The position numbers were made by a program, and so were the translations under genes. DNA of 44,766 bases from Synergistaceae bacterium (GTDB lineage Bacteria > Synergistota > Synergistia > Synergistales > Aminobacteriaceae). This document shows positions 1 through 7,490 of this stretch, in pieces (the stretch's first letter is position 1; every line of letters starts with the position of its first letter). The notes beneath the pieces are model-generated. The model was given only the letters and a program-made list of their open reading frames with translations. It searched no databases and was not told where the DNA came from. Location: the NCBI GenBank assembly GCA_031277095.1, contig JAISLU010000049.1:1-44766 (forward strand), in the 5' to 3' direction.

Positions 1-214
1 GCGGCTCCGCAACAAGAGCCGTGTTTTCGTCCGTAAGGTCGTAGATGGAACTGGTGTTGCCTGAACTATCATCCCTCGTCAGGGTTACCCTGTTTTTGAG
101 AAGGATCGAATAATTTCCCCCCAACGGGTCATCGGCCGCCGCCGCGAAACCAACCGCCGCCAACACCATCGCCAAAGCGGCGATAGCCAAAATGAAACGC
201 TTTGAAACTATCAT
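1..214 (-). CDS. Secreted protein of unknown function, N-terminal part only
   Basis: An open frame enters from the left edge and starts at the ATG at 212-214, preceded by a good Shine-Dalgarno (GAGGAGG on the minus strand, about 223-233). About 71 residues are visible. They begin with a typical signal peptide (MIVSKRF, then a hydrophobic Ala/Val/Leu run ending FAAAA-DD), followed by a polar segment with NYSILLKNRVTLTRDD. The 3' part lies outside the window, so no family can be named. The protein is probably exported. Confidence is for the existence of the gene, not its function. Confidence 0.7.
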   Translation of the reverse strand, partial: MIVSKRFILAIAALAMVLAAVGFAAAADDPLGGNYSILLKNRVTLTRDDSSGNTSSIYDLTDENTALVAEP

Positions 215-383
215 ATTAAATTCATTCCTCCTCTTAGATATAGTACACGATTTCCTATTTATGTTGAGAAAATGTGGTCATTCCATGCTTTTTAAATCAC
301 ATCCTTTAATGGGCTGAAATTTTGTCGGGCACCCCTCTTTCACCCTGAAACGCGCGTCCGCCCGGTACCCCGACACTAAAACA

Positions 384-411
384 ACTATCAAAAGGTGTAC
401 TTTTTGATAAA
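384..411. repeat. 28-bp imperfect palindrome, copy 1
   Basis: Arms ACTATCAAAAGGT and ACTTTTTGATAAA face each other around a central GT. It is the degenerate partner of the better-conserved copy at 511-538; the two start 127 bp apart. The 13 + 2 + 13 layout resembles small serine-recombinase crossover or binding sites, or a dimeric repressor operator. The sequence does not decide between these. Confidence 0.6.
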
Positions 412-510
412 GGTCAAGATTTTAATTTCAACTTGAAATTTAGCGAAAATTGTGGTGTAATGCGGAGCCGATATACCGCTATTTTGCTGTTGTGTGGGTG
501 TAGCGAGGAA

Positions 511-538
511 ACTATCAAAAAGTACACTTTTTGATAGT
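511..538. repeat. 28-bp palindrome, copy 2 (perfect 13-bp arms)
   Basis: ACTATCAAAAAGT, a central AC, then ACTTTTTGATAGT: the two 13-bp arms are perfectly complementary. The palindrome lies over the 3' end of the minus-strand recombinase-like fragment (515-712). That arrangement is compatible with a recombination site next to its recombinase gene, or with an autoregulatory operator. Confidence 0.7.
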
Positions 539-712
539 AGTGTGTTTGTTTTTTGACAGTCGATGCTCCCTCAAATGCCTGTAAAATGCGGCATCTTTCA
601 AGCCTGTATGCTCTAAAATTTCTTTGATTGTCCATTGGCCGCGCTCCCAAGCCGCGGATGAGCGGGTGAAAATTTTCGGGGGGTTTTTTGATAGGAGGAC
701 CAAAGCTGACAC
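515..712 (-). pseudogene. Fragment with helix-turn-helix resembling the C-terminus of a resolvase/invertase
   Basis: A short open frame (65 codons from a GTG) contains the stretch WTIKEILEHTGLKDAAFYR. It has the spacing of a recombinase or regulator helix-turn-helix (small residue, LGI-like turn, recognition helix ending in R.L). No catalytic domain is found upstream: the frame is closed by a TAA at about 765. If it is real it is only the C-terminal remnant of a small serine recombinase. A chance open frame is the alternative. Confidence 0.3.
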
Positions 713-792
713 TTCGTGATTTGGCCGCCGCGCTCTTTGATAAGAATAATAGCAACTCCTATATTAACGAATGTTTCTGGCGTCAGAGAGGC

Positions 793-820
793 TTGACTCG
801 GGTACAGGCTTGTTTATACT
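793..820 (+). promoter_or_regulatory. Predicted sigma-70-type promoter for the antitoxin gene
   Basis: TTGACT at 793-798 and TATACT at 815-820 are separated by 16 bp, a close match to the housekeeping consensus. Transcription would start near 827, about 80 nt before the antitoxin ATG at 908. A GTATAC palindrome at about 839-844 lies in the leader and could be part of an autoregulatory operator. Confidence 0.6.
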
Positions 821-907
821 ATGAGGTAATGAAAATGTGTATACGTGGATTTCATTGACACTGCATGATTCCGTACACAAATTTTAAGATGATCAGGGAG
901 GTTGTGA

Positions 908-1264
908 ATGTCCAAAGAAGCCGTTTTCACAATGAAGCTGGAGCCGAAGTTGCGCAAAGACTTTTTTGATGCAGTCGATGCCATCCACCGCCCAGCGTCA
1001 CAAGTTGTCAGAGAATTGATGCGCGATTTTATCCAACAACAGAGCGAAGCAAAGGAATACCAAGAGTTTTTGCATCGTAAGGTCATTGTCGCACGTATGC
1101 AGATTCGCACAGAGCAAAGTCGCTCTGACGGAGAGGTCGAATGTGAATTTGCCAAACGGCGCAGGGACATTTTACAGGCTACTGGAGACGGTGAACGTCC
1201 GATGGGTTGTTCGTCAGCAGGAATAACACCCGAGGTGTATATGGACAGTTTTAAAGTCATATAA
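908..1264 (+). CDS. Orphan ribbon-helix-helix antitoxin
   Basis: 118 residues, starting at an ATG 6 nt after GGGAGG (896-901). The N-terminus (AVFTMKLEPKLRKDFF, then RPASQVVRELMRDFI) is the ribbon-helix-helix DNA-binding fold of RelB/ParD-like antitoxins found beside ParE/RelE toxins. Residues about 45-95 form the helical toxin-binding arm with R.....E.E.EFA..R. The C-terminal 30 residues or so (from about 90) look unlike the family, which usually ends soon after this point. No ParE/RelE toxin follows: 1265-1523 has no open frame of that kind. The gene is therefore probably the survivor of a broken toxin-antitoxin pair with a read-through C-terminus. It has its own strong promoter at 793-820. 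Confidence 0.8.
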   Translation: MSKEAVFTMKLEPKLRKDFFDAVDAIHRPASQVVRELMRDFIQQQSEAKEYQEFLHRKVIVARMQIRTEQSRSDGEVECEFAKRRRDILQATGDGERPMGCSSAGITPEVYMDSFKVI

Positions 1265-1384
1265 CTACACTCTATCCTTTTGGGCAGATCTTTTGCCTGC
1301 GTAAATCCCCAAAATGTTAAATTCGCACGCACTCAATAGAGCGATTGACTTGTTTTAGCTATTCTAACTTTAGGCTTTTTATCT

Positions 1385-1486
1385 TATAGCGGGTTTCAAT
1401 TTCATGCACAAACCATGTCCCGCTGAATGAATGCGCGGATGTATTCATGAGTACAAGTTTTGTGTATGATTTTGCAACCCGCTATA
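1385..1486. mobile_element. 102-bp inverted-repeat element, MITE-like
   Basis: The ends are TATAGCGGGTT... and its complement ...AACCCGCTATA. Beyond the perfect first 9-12 bp the arms stay complementary at most positions for about 30 bp (for example TCATGCACAAA opposite TTTGTGTATGA). There is no coding capacity. The TA at each outer end fits the TA target preference of IS630/Tc1-mariner transposases, so this may be a non-autonomous derivative. A stem-loop at the 3' side of the dipeptidase gene is the alternative. Confidence 0.55.
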
Positions 1487-1523
1487 ATTCACGATACAGT
1501 CGTTTAACTTAAAAGGGGGTTCG

Positions 1524-3284
1524 TCAGCTCCTCTTTTTCCAGGCCAAAAACGCAGCCAGCCCAAGCATTCCCAATCCCGCGTCACAACCTCCGCCGCCGC
1601 CGCTCTTTGCGCTCTTGTCGCCCGTATCCTTCGGTTCCTCGGTGGGAACGACGAACAACTCGCCGGGATGCTGCGCGATATGCTCGATAAGGGCGGCGCG
1701 AATCTGTTCGGCCTTCTTGAATGCTTTGTCGGAAGTCGCCAGTGTGTAATCCGTCGCGTACTTCGCCGCGGCTTTGGGATCTGTCGCGTACAAGCGCAGC
1801 AGTTCGGCCTCCACAGCGCCTTGCTCTTCGTAGAGCTTCCGCTCGTAGGCCACCCAGTAATCTTTGATGGGCTGCGCGTACTTCACCCTGTTGGTTCGAG
1901 CCTTCTTGCCCAGGTCCGCGAAGAGCCAGTAGGCGGTCTCGGGTTGATACTCGGTCATCAGGACAAGATTCGAGTAGTAGGGGTGGGTTTCCGTGATATT
2001 GCCGTAGAAGGGAAGGTTGACGGAGGATTCCGCCGCCGACATGCTCAACCACAGGCGCGCGCCGATCTCGGCGGGGTAGTCGTTCATCTCGTAGACATGA
2101 TTTTCCACCTGGCGGAATATTCCGATGGGACGGGGGCCGTTGGTTGCGGTGCCGTCTTCGGCTATTTCCTCTCCCTTTTCATTGACGGGCTGCGGTGTCT
2201 GGGAAATGTCTACGACGCCTATGCCTGCAGGGACGTTTTGATAGCGGTCCCGCTGCAGGAACATGATGTCCGTGGGAGAGATGGGCTTGTCGGGTTTGAT
2301 GTAAAGCCGATAGGCCTCGTTGTCGTCGTTAGTGAGGGGCTTCAGGCCGAGAGACGGGGCGAAAGTGCTGTAGCCTCTCCACCTGCGGTAAGAGTTATAG
2401 GAGCCGTTGACGTTTCTCGTGGACCAGGGGCTGTCCTTGGGCAGCGACGTGCCGAAGGTGAGCGCCACGTTCAGGTTTTTCAGTGTGGGTTCGCCCTCGT
2501 GATAAACCGTCAGGCCCGCCTCCTCGAATTTCTTGACGTACTCTTCGTAATCGCTGCTGGCTCTGTAGTTCTTGGGGTCGGAAATATCCACGCGGTCCGT
2601 GACCATGGAGTTGGAGATGACGGCGAAACCGTCCTCCGGCACCCGCGTCGCCACCCAGTGATGGGCGCCTATGGGTTCGAAGAGCCACGCCTGGTCCTTA
2701 TCCGCGATTTGAATCAGCTCGGCGTTCGTGCCGTACTTGGTGACGATCTCGCCGGCCACCTTCAAGGCTTCCTCCACCGTGGCACACTGAGCCAGAAGCA
2801 CTTTCGCCATAGTGTCCTCGTTCCAGGGAGTCGCGTTCTCGCCGGCCGGGTCGAATTCGCTGGTCTTGAATCCGATGGTGTTCGTCGCGCTCACGGCGAG
2901 ACCTTTTTCGTTGACCCCGTGGTCGTCGAACATGGGGTAATAAGTACTCTCGCCGTCCGTCGCGAGAGTCGCCGCATAAGACATGGGCGTGGCGAAGTAC
3001 CTGTAACTGTCGTGGCTGAAGGTGTATTTGAATCCGTTGGCGCTGAGCTGGTATTCTACGCCCCCCTTGTAGTATCCCGCCGGAAACACCAAGAAGTTGA
3101 CGGGCCGTCTGTAGTTCCAGTCCTCCGTCCTGGCAAAGAGTATCCTCCCCGTGGAGGAGGCTTTTTTACCCACGATGATAGACGTACAGGCCCAGGAAGC
3201 CTCGGGAAAGGTCAGGAAAGACATTAGCGCCGCCACTGCAAACAACCTCTTGAAGAACATCCGCGTACTCGTTTTCATAATCAT
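1524..3284 (-). CDS. Surface-sorted C69 family dipeptidase with Synergist-CTERM tail
   Basis: 586 residues. A signal peptide ends at Ala32, directly before Cys33 in AC-TSIIVGKKAS. In peptidase family C69 (PepD-type N-terminal nucleophile hydrolases) this Cys is the catalytic residue exposed by processing. The body carries the family's LFARTEDWN segment near 48-56. The C-terminus is a Gly stretch, a Cys and a short hydrophobic helix ending WKKRS, matching the Synergist-CTERM sorting signal. The mature enzyme should therefore sit on the cell envelope and release amino acids from dipeptides outside the cell. The start is fixed by GGAGG 6 nt upstream of the ATG at 3284. The gene stands alone between two inverted-repeat elements (1385-1486, 3489-3581) and lies downstream of the Opp operon, which could import its products. 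Confidence 0.92.
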   Translation of the reverse strand: MIMKTSTRMFFKRLFAVAALMSFLTFPEASWACTSIIVGKKASSTGRILFARTEDWNYRRPVNFLVFPAGYYKGGVEYQLSANGFKYTFSHDSYRYFATPMSYAATLATDGESTYYPMFDDHGVNEKGLAVSATNTIGFKTSEFDPAGENATPWNEDTMAKVLLAQCATVEEALKVAGEIVTKYGTNAELIQIADKDQAWLFEPIGAHHWVATRVPEDGFAVISNSMVTDRVDISDPKNYRASSDYEEYVKKFEEAGLTVYHEGEPTLKNLNVALTFGTSLPKDSPWSTRNVNGSYNSYRRWRGYSTFAPSLGLKPLTNDDNEAYRLYIKPDKPISPTDIMFLQRDRYQNVPAGIGVVDISQTPQPVNEKGEEIAEDGTATNGPRPIGIFRQVENHVYEMNDYPAEIGARLWLSMSAAESSVNLPFYGNITETHPYYSNLVLMTEYQPETAYWLFADLGKKARTNRVKYAQPIKDYWVAYERKLYEEQGAVEAELLRLYATDPKAAAKYATDYTLATSDKAFKKAEQIRAALIEHIAQHPGELFVVPTEEPKDTGDKSAKSGGGGGCDAGLGMLGLAAFLAWKKRS

Positions 3285-3390
3285 TCCACACCTCCAAAAT
3301 AAACTAAGGTTCCTCTCTTTGGTGCGATTTTGGCGCGAAGTCTTTAGCGTAGGATTTTAGCGATTTTCCGATTTTTCACCCTCTTTCCTA

Positions 3391-3427
3391 TTCTGCTTTT
3401 ATCCTGTTCTGCTTTTATTCTGCTTTA
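3391..3427. repeat. Short direct repeats (TTCTGCTTTTAT, three copies)
   Basis: Copies at 3391-3402 and 3407-3418 are identical. A third copy overlaps the second by one base and is shortened (3418-3427, TTCTGCTTTA). The repeat lies about 100 bp upstream of the dipeptidase start and belongs to the junctional repeat class seen throughout the window. Confidence 0.75.
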
Positions 3428-3483
3428 CAAGAATGAAGTGAATCATAAACAACATAGCAGCGTAACCATTTGTTGATGGCTCA

Positions 3484-3586
3484 TTTTCCCCAAATCCGCG
3501 AGATGAACTCAGGAAAACGCTGTTAATCCTTTCAATGCAAGGAATCAGGCAAATTTTTCTTCAACATCTCGTGGATTTGGGTTTTC
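3484..3586. mobile_element. 93-bp MITE-like element with 17-bp terminal inverted repeats and 5-bp direct repeats
   Basis: The left end CCCAAATCCGCGAGATG (3489-3505) and the right end CATCTCGTGGATTTGGG (3565-3581) are complementary at 16 of 17 positions. TTTTC stands immediately outside both ends (3484-3488 and 3582-3586), as expected of a 5-bp target-site duplication. The 59-bp interior codes for nothing recognisable. The transposase family is unknown. Confidence 0.6.
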
Positions 3587-3718
3587 AGCCCTTTATTGAA
3601 ATTTTTTACAGATGCGCATCAATATTTATGATCCAAGACTCAAATCCGCCGCTTCCAATTCAGTATCGTTATACCGTAACTTCTCGCCGCCGATTGACGG
3701 GAGACCTCGGCGACGGGG

Positions 3719-5344
3719 TTATTTTACGATGTCAACTCGGCTGAACTGGAGGTAACCCATGATATCTTTATTGTACCCTTTCACGTAATCACGGATCATA
3801 AGCGTATTCGTCATTTCGTAAATGGGAATGATAGGCATGTCCCCCATCAGAACGTCCTCGGCCTCCCGCAGGACGTCGAATCGCGCGGCCTGGTCCGTTA
3901 TGGTTTTCGCCTTTGCGATCAGTTCCTCGAACTTGGGGTTGTTGTAGTTTTTGCTGTCATCGTAGGTGAAGACCTCCAGAAAATTGGCCGGGTCCACGTA
4001 GTCCGCTATCCATCGCGCAAAGGCGAGAATGTACTGGCGGTTCGCGGCGCTCCTGCGGTTGAGCATGACGCCGTATTCCATGGGTTCCAGGTTCAGGGTT
4101 ACATTCAGGTTGGTCTTCCACATGGCCTGGACGGCCTGGGCGATCTCGCCGTTGACGCCGAAATCCCCGTAGATATAGGTCAGCGCCGGGAAGTCTTTAC
4201 CGTCCGGATATCCCGCTTCCGCCAGGAGCTTCTTCGCTTCCGCCACATCCCCCGCCGGGTTGAAATAATCCTTCAGCTTGAAGTCGCGCCCGTCAGGGCC
4301 GATAATGCCCGAGGGGACAAAGGACGTCGCGGGCTTTTCGTTGGCGCGGGTAATGTTCTTCACAATCGCGTTGCGGTCGATAGCCAAGGCCAACGCGCGG
4401 CGTACCCTCGGGTCGAGAGTGGCTTTTGCCTGTTTGGCGTCGTATTCCATGGCGTTGTCGGAGACGTTGAACTGCATTCTCACCGTGGCCAGGTAGGGAA
4501 CCGTCTTCGCCTGCCCCTCGGCGATCAACGTGGGGATCATGGCGGCCGGGACATTGCCGTCGAGGACGTCCAGGTCGCCGGTTTCGTAGGTGGCAAGCGC
4601 CGAGTTCGGGTCGGTCAGTATTCTGAACTCGACTCGATCGAGTTTCACGTTGGCGGCGTTGCGGTGAAGGGGGTTGCGTTCGATGACGATGCTCTCCTTG
4701 GGGCGCCATTCCACCATCTTGAAGGGACCGTTGCCCACGTAGGTCTCTCCCTTCAACGTCCATTGTTCGTTCCCCGCGACCACCTTCTCGTTCTCCGGCA
4801 TGGCGAAGAACATGGCCGCGAAGCTCAGGAAGTAACCCGTCGGGTTTTCCAGGGTAATCTGGAGCGTATAATCGTCGAGAGCCTTGAGGCCCAGTTCGGA
4901 ATCTTTCACCTTTCCCTCGTTATACGGCTTGCCGTTTTTCACGATGTACATTTCCGACGCGTAGTTCGCCGCGACGCCAGGCTCCAGCACGCGCTTCCAC
5001 GCATAAACGAAATCCTTCGCCGTCACGGGGTCTCCGTTGGACCAAACCCCGTCTTTCCTGAGTTTGAAGGTGTAGACCAGCCCGTCCGGAGAAACCTCGT
5101 AACTTTCCGCCGCGACGGGAACCAGTTTCCCGTCCGCGTCAAATCCCATGAGCCCTTCGAAGCAGTTCATGATGACGAGAGCGGAGGTAGTTTCGGTGGT
5201 GCGCGACGGGTCGATGGTCGCCGGGTCGGACGTCATGTTCACCTTGAGGACTTTTCCCCCTTCCGCGGACCAGGCCGGCAGCACCCCCGACAACAACAGC
5301 GCCACACACCCGCAACAAACGAACAACCACTTTTTCCCTGACAT
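3719..5344 (-). CDS. oppA: Oligopeptide ABC transporter substrate-binding protein
   Basis: 541 residues. A signal peptide ends near AWSA-EGG (about residue 27), so the protein is exported to the envelope. The body is a family 5 solute-binding protein of the OppA subgroup. Evidence includes DPATIDPSRTTET near the start of the mature protein, KDFVYAWKRVLEP (about 110), LGLKALDDYTLQITL (about 153), NGPFKMVEW and the C-terminal YNNPKFEELI. It captures short peptides for the OppBCDF permease. The start follows AAGGAGG at 8 nt. It lies 113 bp downstream of oppF with three 14-bp tandem repeats between them, so it may be expressed above the rest of the operon. The ligand range (ordinary peptides or murein peptides) cannot be read from the sequence. 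Confidence 0.92.
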   Translation of the reverse strand: MSGKKWLFVCCGCVALLLSGVLPAWSAEGGKVLKVNMTSDPATIDPSRTTETTSALVIMNCFEGLMGFDADGKLVPVAAESYEVSPDGLVYTFKLRKDGVWSNGDPVTAKDFVYAWKRVLEPGVAANYASEMYIVKNGKPYNEGKVKDSELGLKALDDYTLQITLENPTGYFLSFAAMFFAMPENEKVVAGNEQWTLKGETYVGNGPFKMVEWRPKESIVIERNPLHRNAANVKLDRVEFRILTDPNSALATYETGDLDVLDGNVPAAMIPTLIAEGQAKTVPYLATVRMQFNVSDNAMEYDAKQAKATLDPRVRRALALAIDRNAIVKNITRANEKPATSFVPSGIIGPDGRDFKLKDYFNPAGDVAEAKKLLAEAGYPDGKDFPALTYIYGDFGVNGEIAQAVQAMWKTNLNVTLNLEPMEYGVMLNRRSAANRQYILAFARWIADYVDPANFLEVFTYDDSKNYNNPKFEELIAKAKTITDQAARFDVLREAEDVLMGDMPIIPIYEMTNTLMIRDYVKGYNKDIMGYLQFSRVDIVK

Positions 5345-5383
5345 ATTTCTTTCCTCCTTTTTTTTCTTGAAATCCGTTTGAAA

Positions 5384-5425
5384 CCTTGTTACTAAAACCT
5401 TCTTACTAAAATCTTCTTGCTAAAA
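5384..5425. repeat. Three tandem 14-bp repeats between oppF and oppA
   Basis: CCTTGTTACTAAAA, CCTTCTTACTAAAA and TCTTCTTGCTAAAA follow each other without a gap. They sit about 40 bp upstream of the oppA start, in the untranslated space between oppF and oppA. Confidence 0.85.
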
Positions 5426-5457
5426 TCCTTTTGAAATCCGGGTTTTGCGGACTCCAT

Positions 5458-6435
5458 CTATATGAAATGACAGGCGGCAAAGTGCCCCGAGGCGACCTCT
5501 CTGAACTCCGGCGGATTTTCGCCGCAGATGCTCCGCGCCTGGGGGCAGCGGCTGACGAATTTGCACCAGGGCGGCGTGTCTATGGGAGATGGGACCTCGC
5601 CTTCCAGCATGATTCTCCGCGAAGCCGCCGCTTCAATGGGGTCAGGGATGGGAATTGCCGACAGAAGGGATTGTGTGTAGGGATGCAGCGGGTTTCCGTA
5701 CAGTTCGTCGCTTCCCGCCAATTCCACCAGGCTTCCCAGGTACATGACGCCAATGCGGGTGGAGATGTGCTTCACCATCGAGAGATCGTGGGCGATGAAA
5801 AGGTATGTGAGCCCGAATTTTTCCTGAAAATCCTCCAGCATGTTGACGATTTGCGCTTGAATGGAGACGTCCAGCGCAGAGATCGGTTCGTCGCATACGA
5901 TAAAAGACGGCTCGACGACCAGGGCCCGGGCTATCCCTATCCGCTGCCGTTGTCCGCCGGAAAATTCGTGAGGATAGCGGTTGGCGTGCCAGTCGGAAAG
6001 CCCCACGCTGGCGAGAACGGCCCGAATGCGCTCCGCGCGCTCCCGCCCTTTTGCCAGCCCGTGGATGTCGATGGCCTCGCCCACGATATCCCCCGTGGTC
6101 ATGCGGGGGTCCAGGGAGGAAAATGGGTCCTGAAAGATCATCTGAATTTTTCTGCGGAGGGGAACGAGTTCCCGCTGGGTCATGTGCGTGATATCCGTTC
6201 CATCGTAGCGGATCGTGCCCCCGCTGGGGTCGTAAAGACGCGCGATGGTCCGCCCCACCGTGGTTTTGCCGCAGCCGGACTCGCCCACAAGGCCCAGGGT
6301 TTCGCCCTTTTCGATCGACAGGCTCACGTCGTCAACGGCCTTCACCAGGCTTGCGGGGCCGCCGAACAGCCCTCTTTTCAGGGGGAAATATTTTTTCAGG
6401 TTCCTGACGTCCAGCAGCGGCATTGGCGTACACAT
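5458..6435 (-). CDS. oppF: Oligopeptide ABC transporter ATP-binding protein OppF
   Basis: 325 residues. Walker [10 protein letters not shown] lies at about 51-59, Q-loop FQDP at 101-104, signature SGGQRQR at 159-165 and Walker B with DEP at 182-184. The C-terminal oligopeptide-transporter extension ([12 protein letters not shown], then a cluster of three Cys) is characteristic of the Opp/Dpp ATPases and often binds an Fe-S cluster. It powers peptide import together with OppD. GAGG lies 8 nt upstream of the ATG, and the gap to oppD is only 10 nt. Confidence 0.94.
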   Translation of the reverse strand: MCTPMPLLDVRNLKKYFPLKRGLFGGPASLVKAVDDVSLSIEKGETLGLVGESGCGKTTVGRTIARLYDPSGGTIRYDGTDITHMTQRELVPLRRKIQMIFQDPFSSLDPRMTTGDIVGEAIDIHGLAKGRERAERIRAVLASVGLSDWHANRYPHEFSGGQRQRIGIARALVVEPSFIVCDEPISALDVSIQAQIVNMLEDFQEKFGLTYLFIAHDLSMVKHISTRIGVMYLGSLVELAGSDELYGNPLHPYTQSLLSAIPIPDPIEAAASRRIMLEGEVPSPIDTPPWCKFVSRCPQARSICGENPPEFREVASGHFAACHFI

Positions 6436-6445
6436 AAAAAAATCC

Positions 6446-7474
6446 TCAGGCGGAGGCGGGCAGGTCGGGATGGTTCAGAAAACAACTGGCGCCATGTCCC
6501 TCGCCCACTTCAAAGAGAGGCGGGCGGCGCAGGATACATATTTTCATGGTGTGATCGCACCGAGGCGCAAAAGCGCAGCCCAGGGGCGGCTTCAGCAAGT
6601 CGGGGGGTGTTCCCCGGATGGGGACGAGGCGTTCCTTCATGATTTTCTTGGGGTTGGGGACGCTTTTGAGCAGCCCTTTCGTATAGGGGTGCCGTGGGGT
6701 ATAGAAAATATCGGCGGAAGATCCGCTTTCAACGACCTGCCCCGCGTACATCACGCAGACTTTGTCGCAAAGACCGGCCACGACGCCCAAATCATGAGTG
6801 ATCAAGATGACGGACGTGCCGATGCGGCTTTTCAAATCTTTCAAAAGGTCGATGATCTGCGCTTGAATCGTCACGTCGAGGGCTGTGGTCGGCTCGTCGG
6901 CAATCAGAATGTCCGGGTGACAGCAGAGAGCCATAGCCGTCATCACGCGCTGCCTCATACCTCCGGACAATTCGTAGGGAAACTGCCTCATTCGTTGAGC
7001 CGGCGAGGGGATCATGACGGTGGAAAGCATTTCGACGGCCCTGTCGCGCGCGTCTTTTTTCCCCAGCCCCAGATGGCGGGCGATCATTTCCGTCAACTGG
7101 TTCCCTATTGTGAAAACGGGGTTGAGGGAGGTCATGGGGTCCTGAAAGATCATCCCGATCTGTTTACCCCGCAGATGTTCCATCTCGCCCTCGGAAAGTT
7201 TCGCCAAATCCTTTCCGCGAAAGTGAATGCCGCCGGACACGATTCTGCCGTTATCGGCAAGCAGCCTCATGACCGACAGCATGGTGACGCTCTTGCCGCT
7301 TCCGGATTCTCCCACGATCCCCAGGGTTTCGCTCTCGCCCAGAGAGATCGAAACGTCATCCACGGCCTTCACCTCGCCCAAATGGGTAAAAAACGACGTT
7401 TTCAGGTGTGAAATTTCCAGCAGTTGAATCTTTCTCGCATCTTCTTCATGCTCAGGTACTTTTCTCATGTTCAT
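6446..7474 (-). CDS. oppD: Oligopeptide ABC transporter ATP-binding protein OppD
   Basis: 342 residues from the ATG at 7472-7474, 7 nt after the oppC stop; a second ATG two codons on is equally possible. The frame is open further upstream to 7525, but that would overlap oppC and adds no family-like sequence. Walker A GESGSGKS is at 55-62, signature LSGGMRQR near 169-176 and Walker B ADEP at 192-195. The C-terminal region has [12 protein letters not shown] and the Cys-rich tail. No Shine-Dalgarno precedes the start, so translational coupling to oppC is likely. An 11-bp tandem duplication covers the junction. Confidence 0.93.
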   Translation of the reverse strand: MNMRKVPEHEEDARKIQLLEISHLKTSFFTHLGEVKAVDDVSISLGESETLGIVGESGSGKSVTMLSVMRLLADNGRIVSGGIHFRGKDLAKLSEGEMEHLRGKQIGMIFQDPMTSLNPVFTIGNQLTEMIARHLGLGKKDARDRAVEMLSTVMIPSPAQRMRQFPYELSGGMRQRVMTAMALCCHPDILIADEPTTALDVTIQAQIIDLLKDLKSRIGTSVILITHDLGVVAGLCDKVCVMYAGQVVESGSSADIFYTPRHPYTKGLLKSVPNPKKIMKERLVPIRGTPPDLLKPPLGCAFAPRCDHTMKICILRRPPLFEVGEGHGASCFLNHPDLPASA

Positions 7475-7490
7475 CGTATGTTCATCGCAT
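7469..7490. repeat. Tandem 11-bp duplication at the oppC/oppD junction
   Basis: GTTCATCGTAT is followed directly by GTTCATCGCAT. On the coding strand the unit supplies the end of oppC and the ATG region of oppD, so the duplication includes or creates the overlapping start context. Confidence 0.8.

Larger units (their letters stand above)
215..792. other. Intergenic region with degenerate palindromes, no intact gene
   Basis: This stretch holds the two 28-bp palindromes listed separately, two further half-site-like copies of TTTTTGATA (about 685-694 and 734-743) and a decayed open frame on the minus strand. It is AT-rich with several interrupted frames on both strands. No complete gene is supported. 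Confidence 0.5.
3285..3718. other. Intergenic region between the dipeptidase and oppA
   Basis: 434 bp with no supported gene. It contains a three-copy TTCTGCTTTTAT repeat (3391-3427) and a 93-bp inverted-repeat element with flanking direct repeats (3484-3586). No convincing promoter for the dipeptidase could be picked out. A TTGTTT/TGTAAA pair on the minus strand near 3425-3455 is weak. Confidence 0.6.

Noticed and set aside
706..858. An open plus-strand frame (LTLRDLAAALFDKNN...) with AGGAGG 7 nt before a CTG
   Set aside because: No standard start codon, only about 50 codons, no recognisable family; kept as a curiosity only.
1668..3227. A 519-codon open frame on the plus strand opposite the dipeptidase gene
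   Set aside because: It is the antisense shadow of a GC-rich gene with strong codon bias; the minus strand has signal peptide, catalytic Cys, family motifs and ribosome-binding site, and the plus frame has none.
3535..3744. A 69-codon plus-strand frame between the dipeptidase and oppA
   Set aside because: It starts inside the 93-bp inverted-repeat element, lacks a ribosome-binding site and runs into the end of oppA on the other strand.
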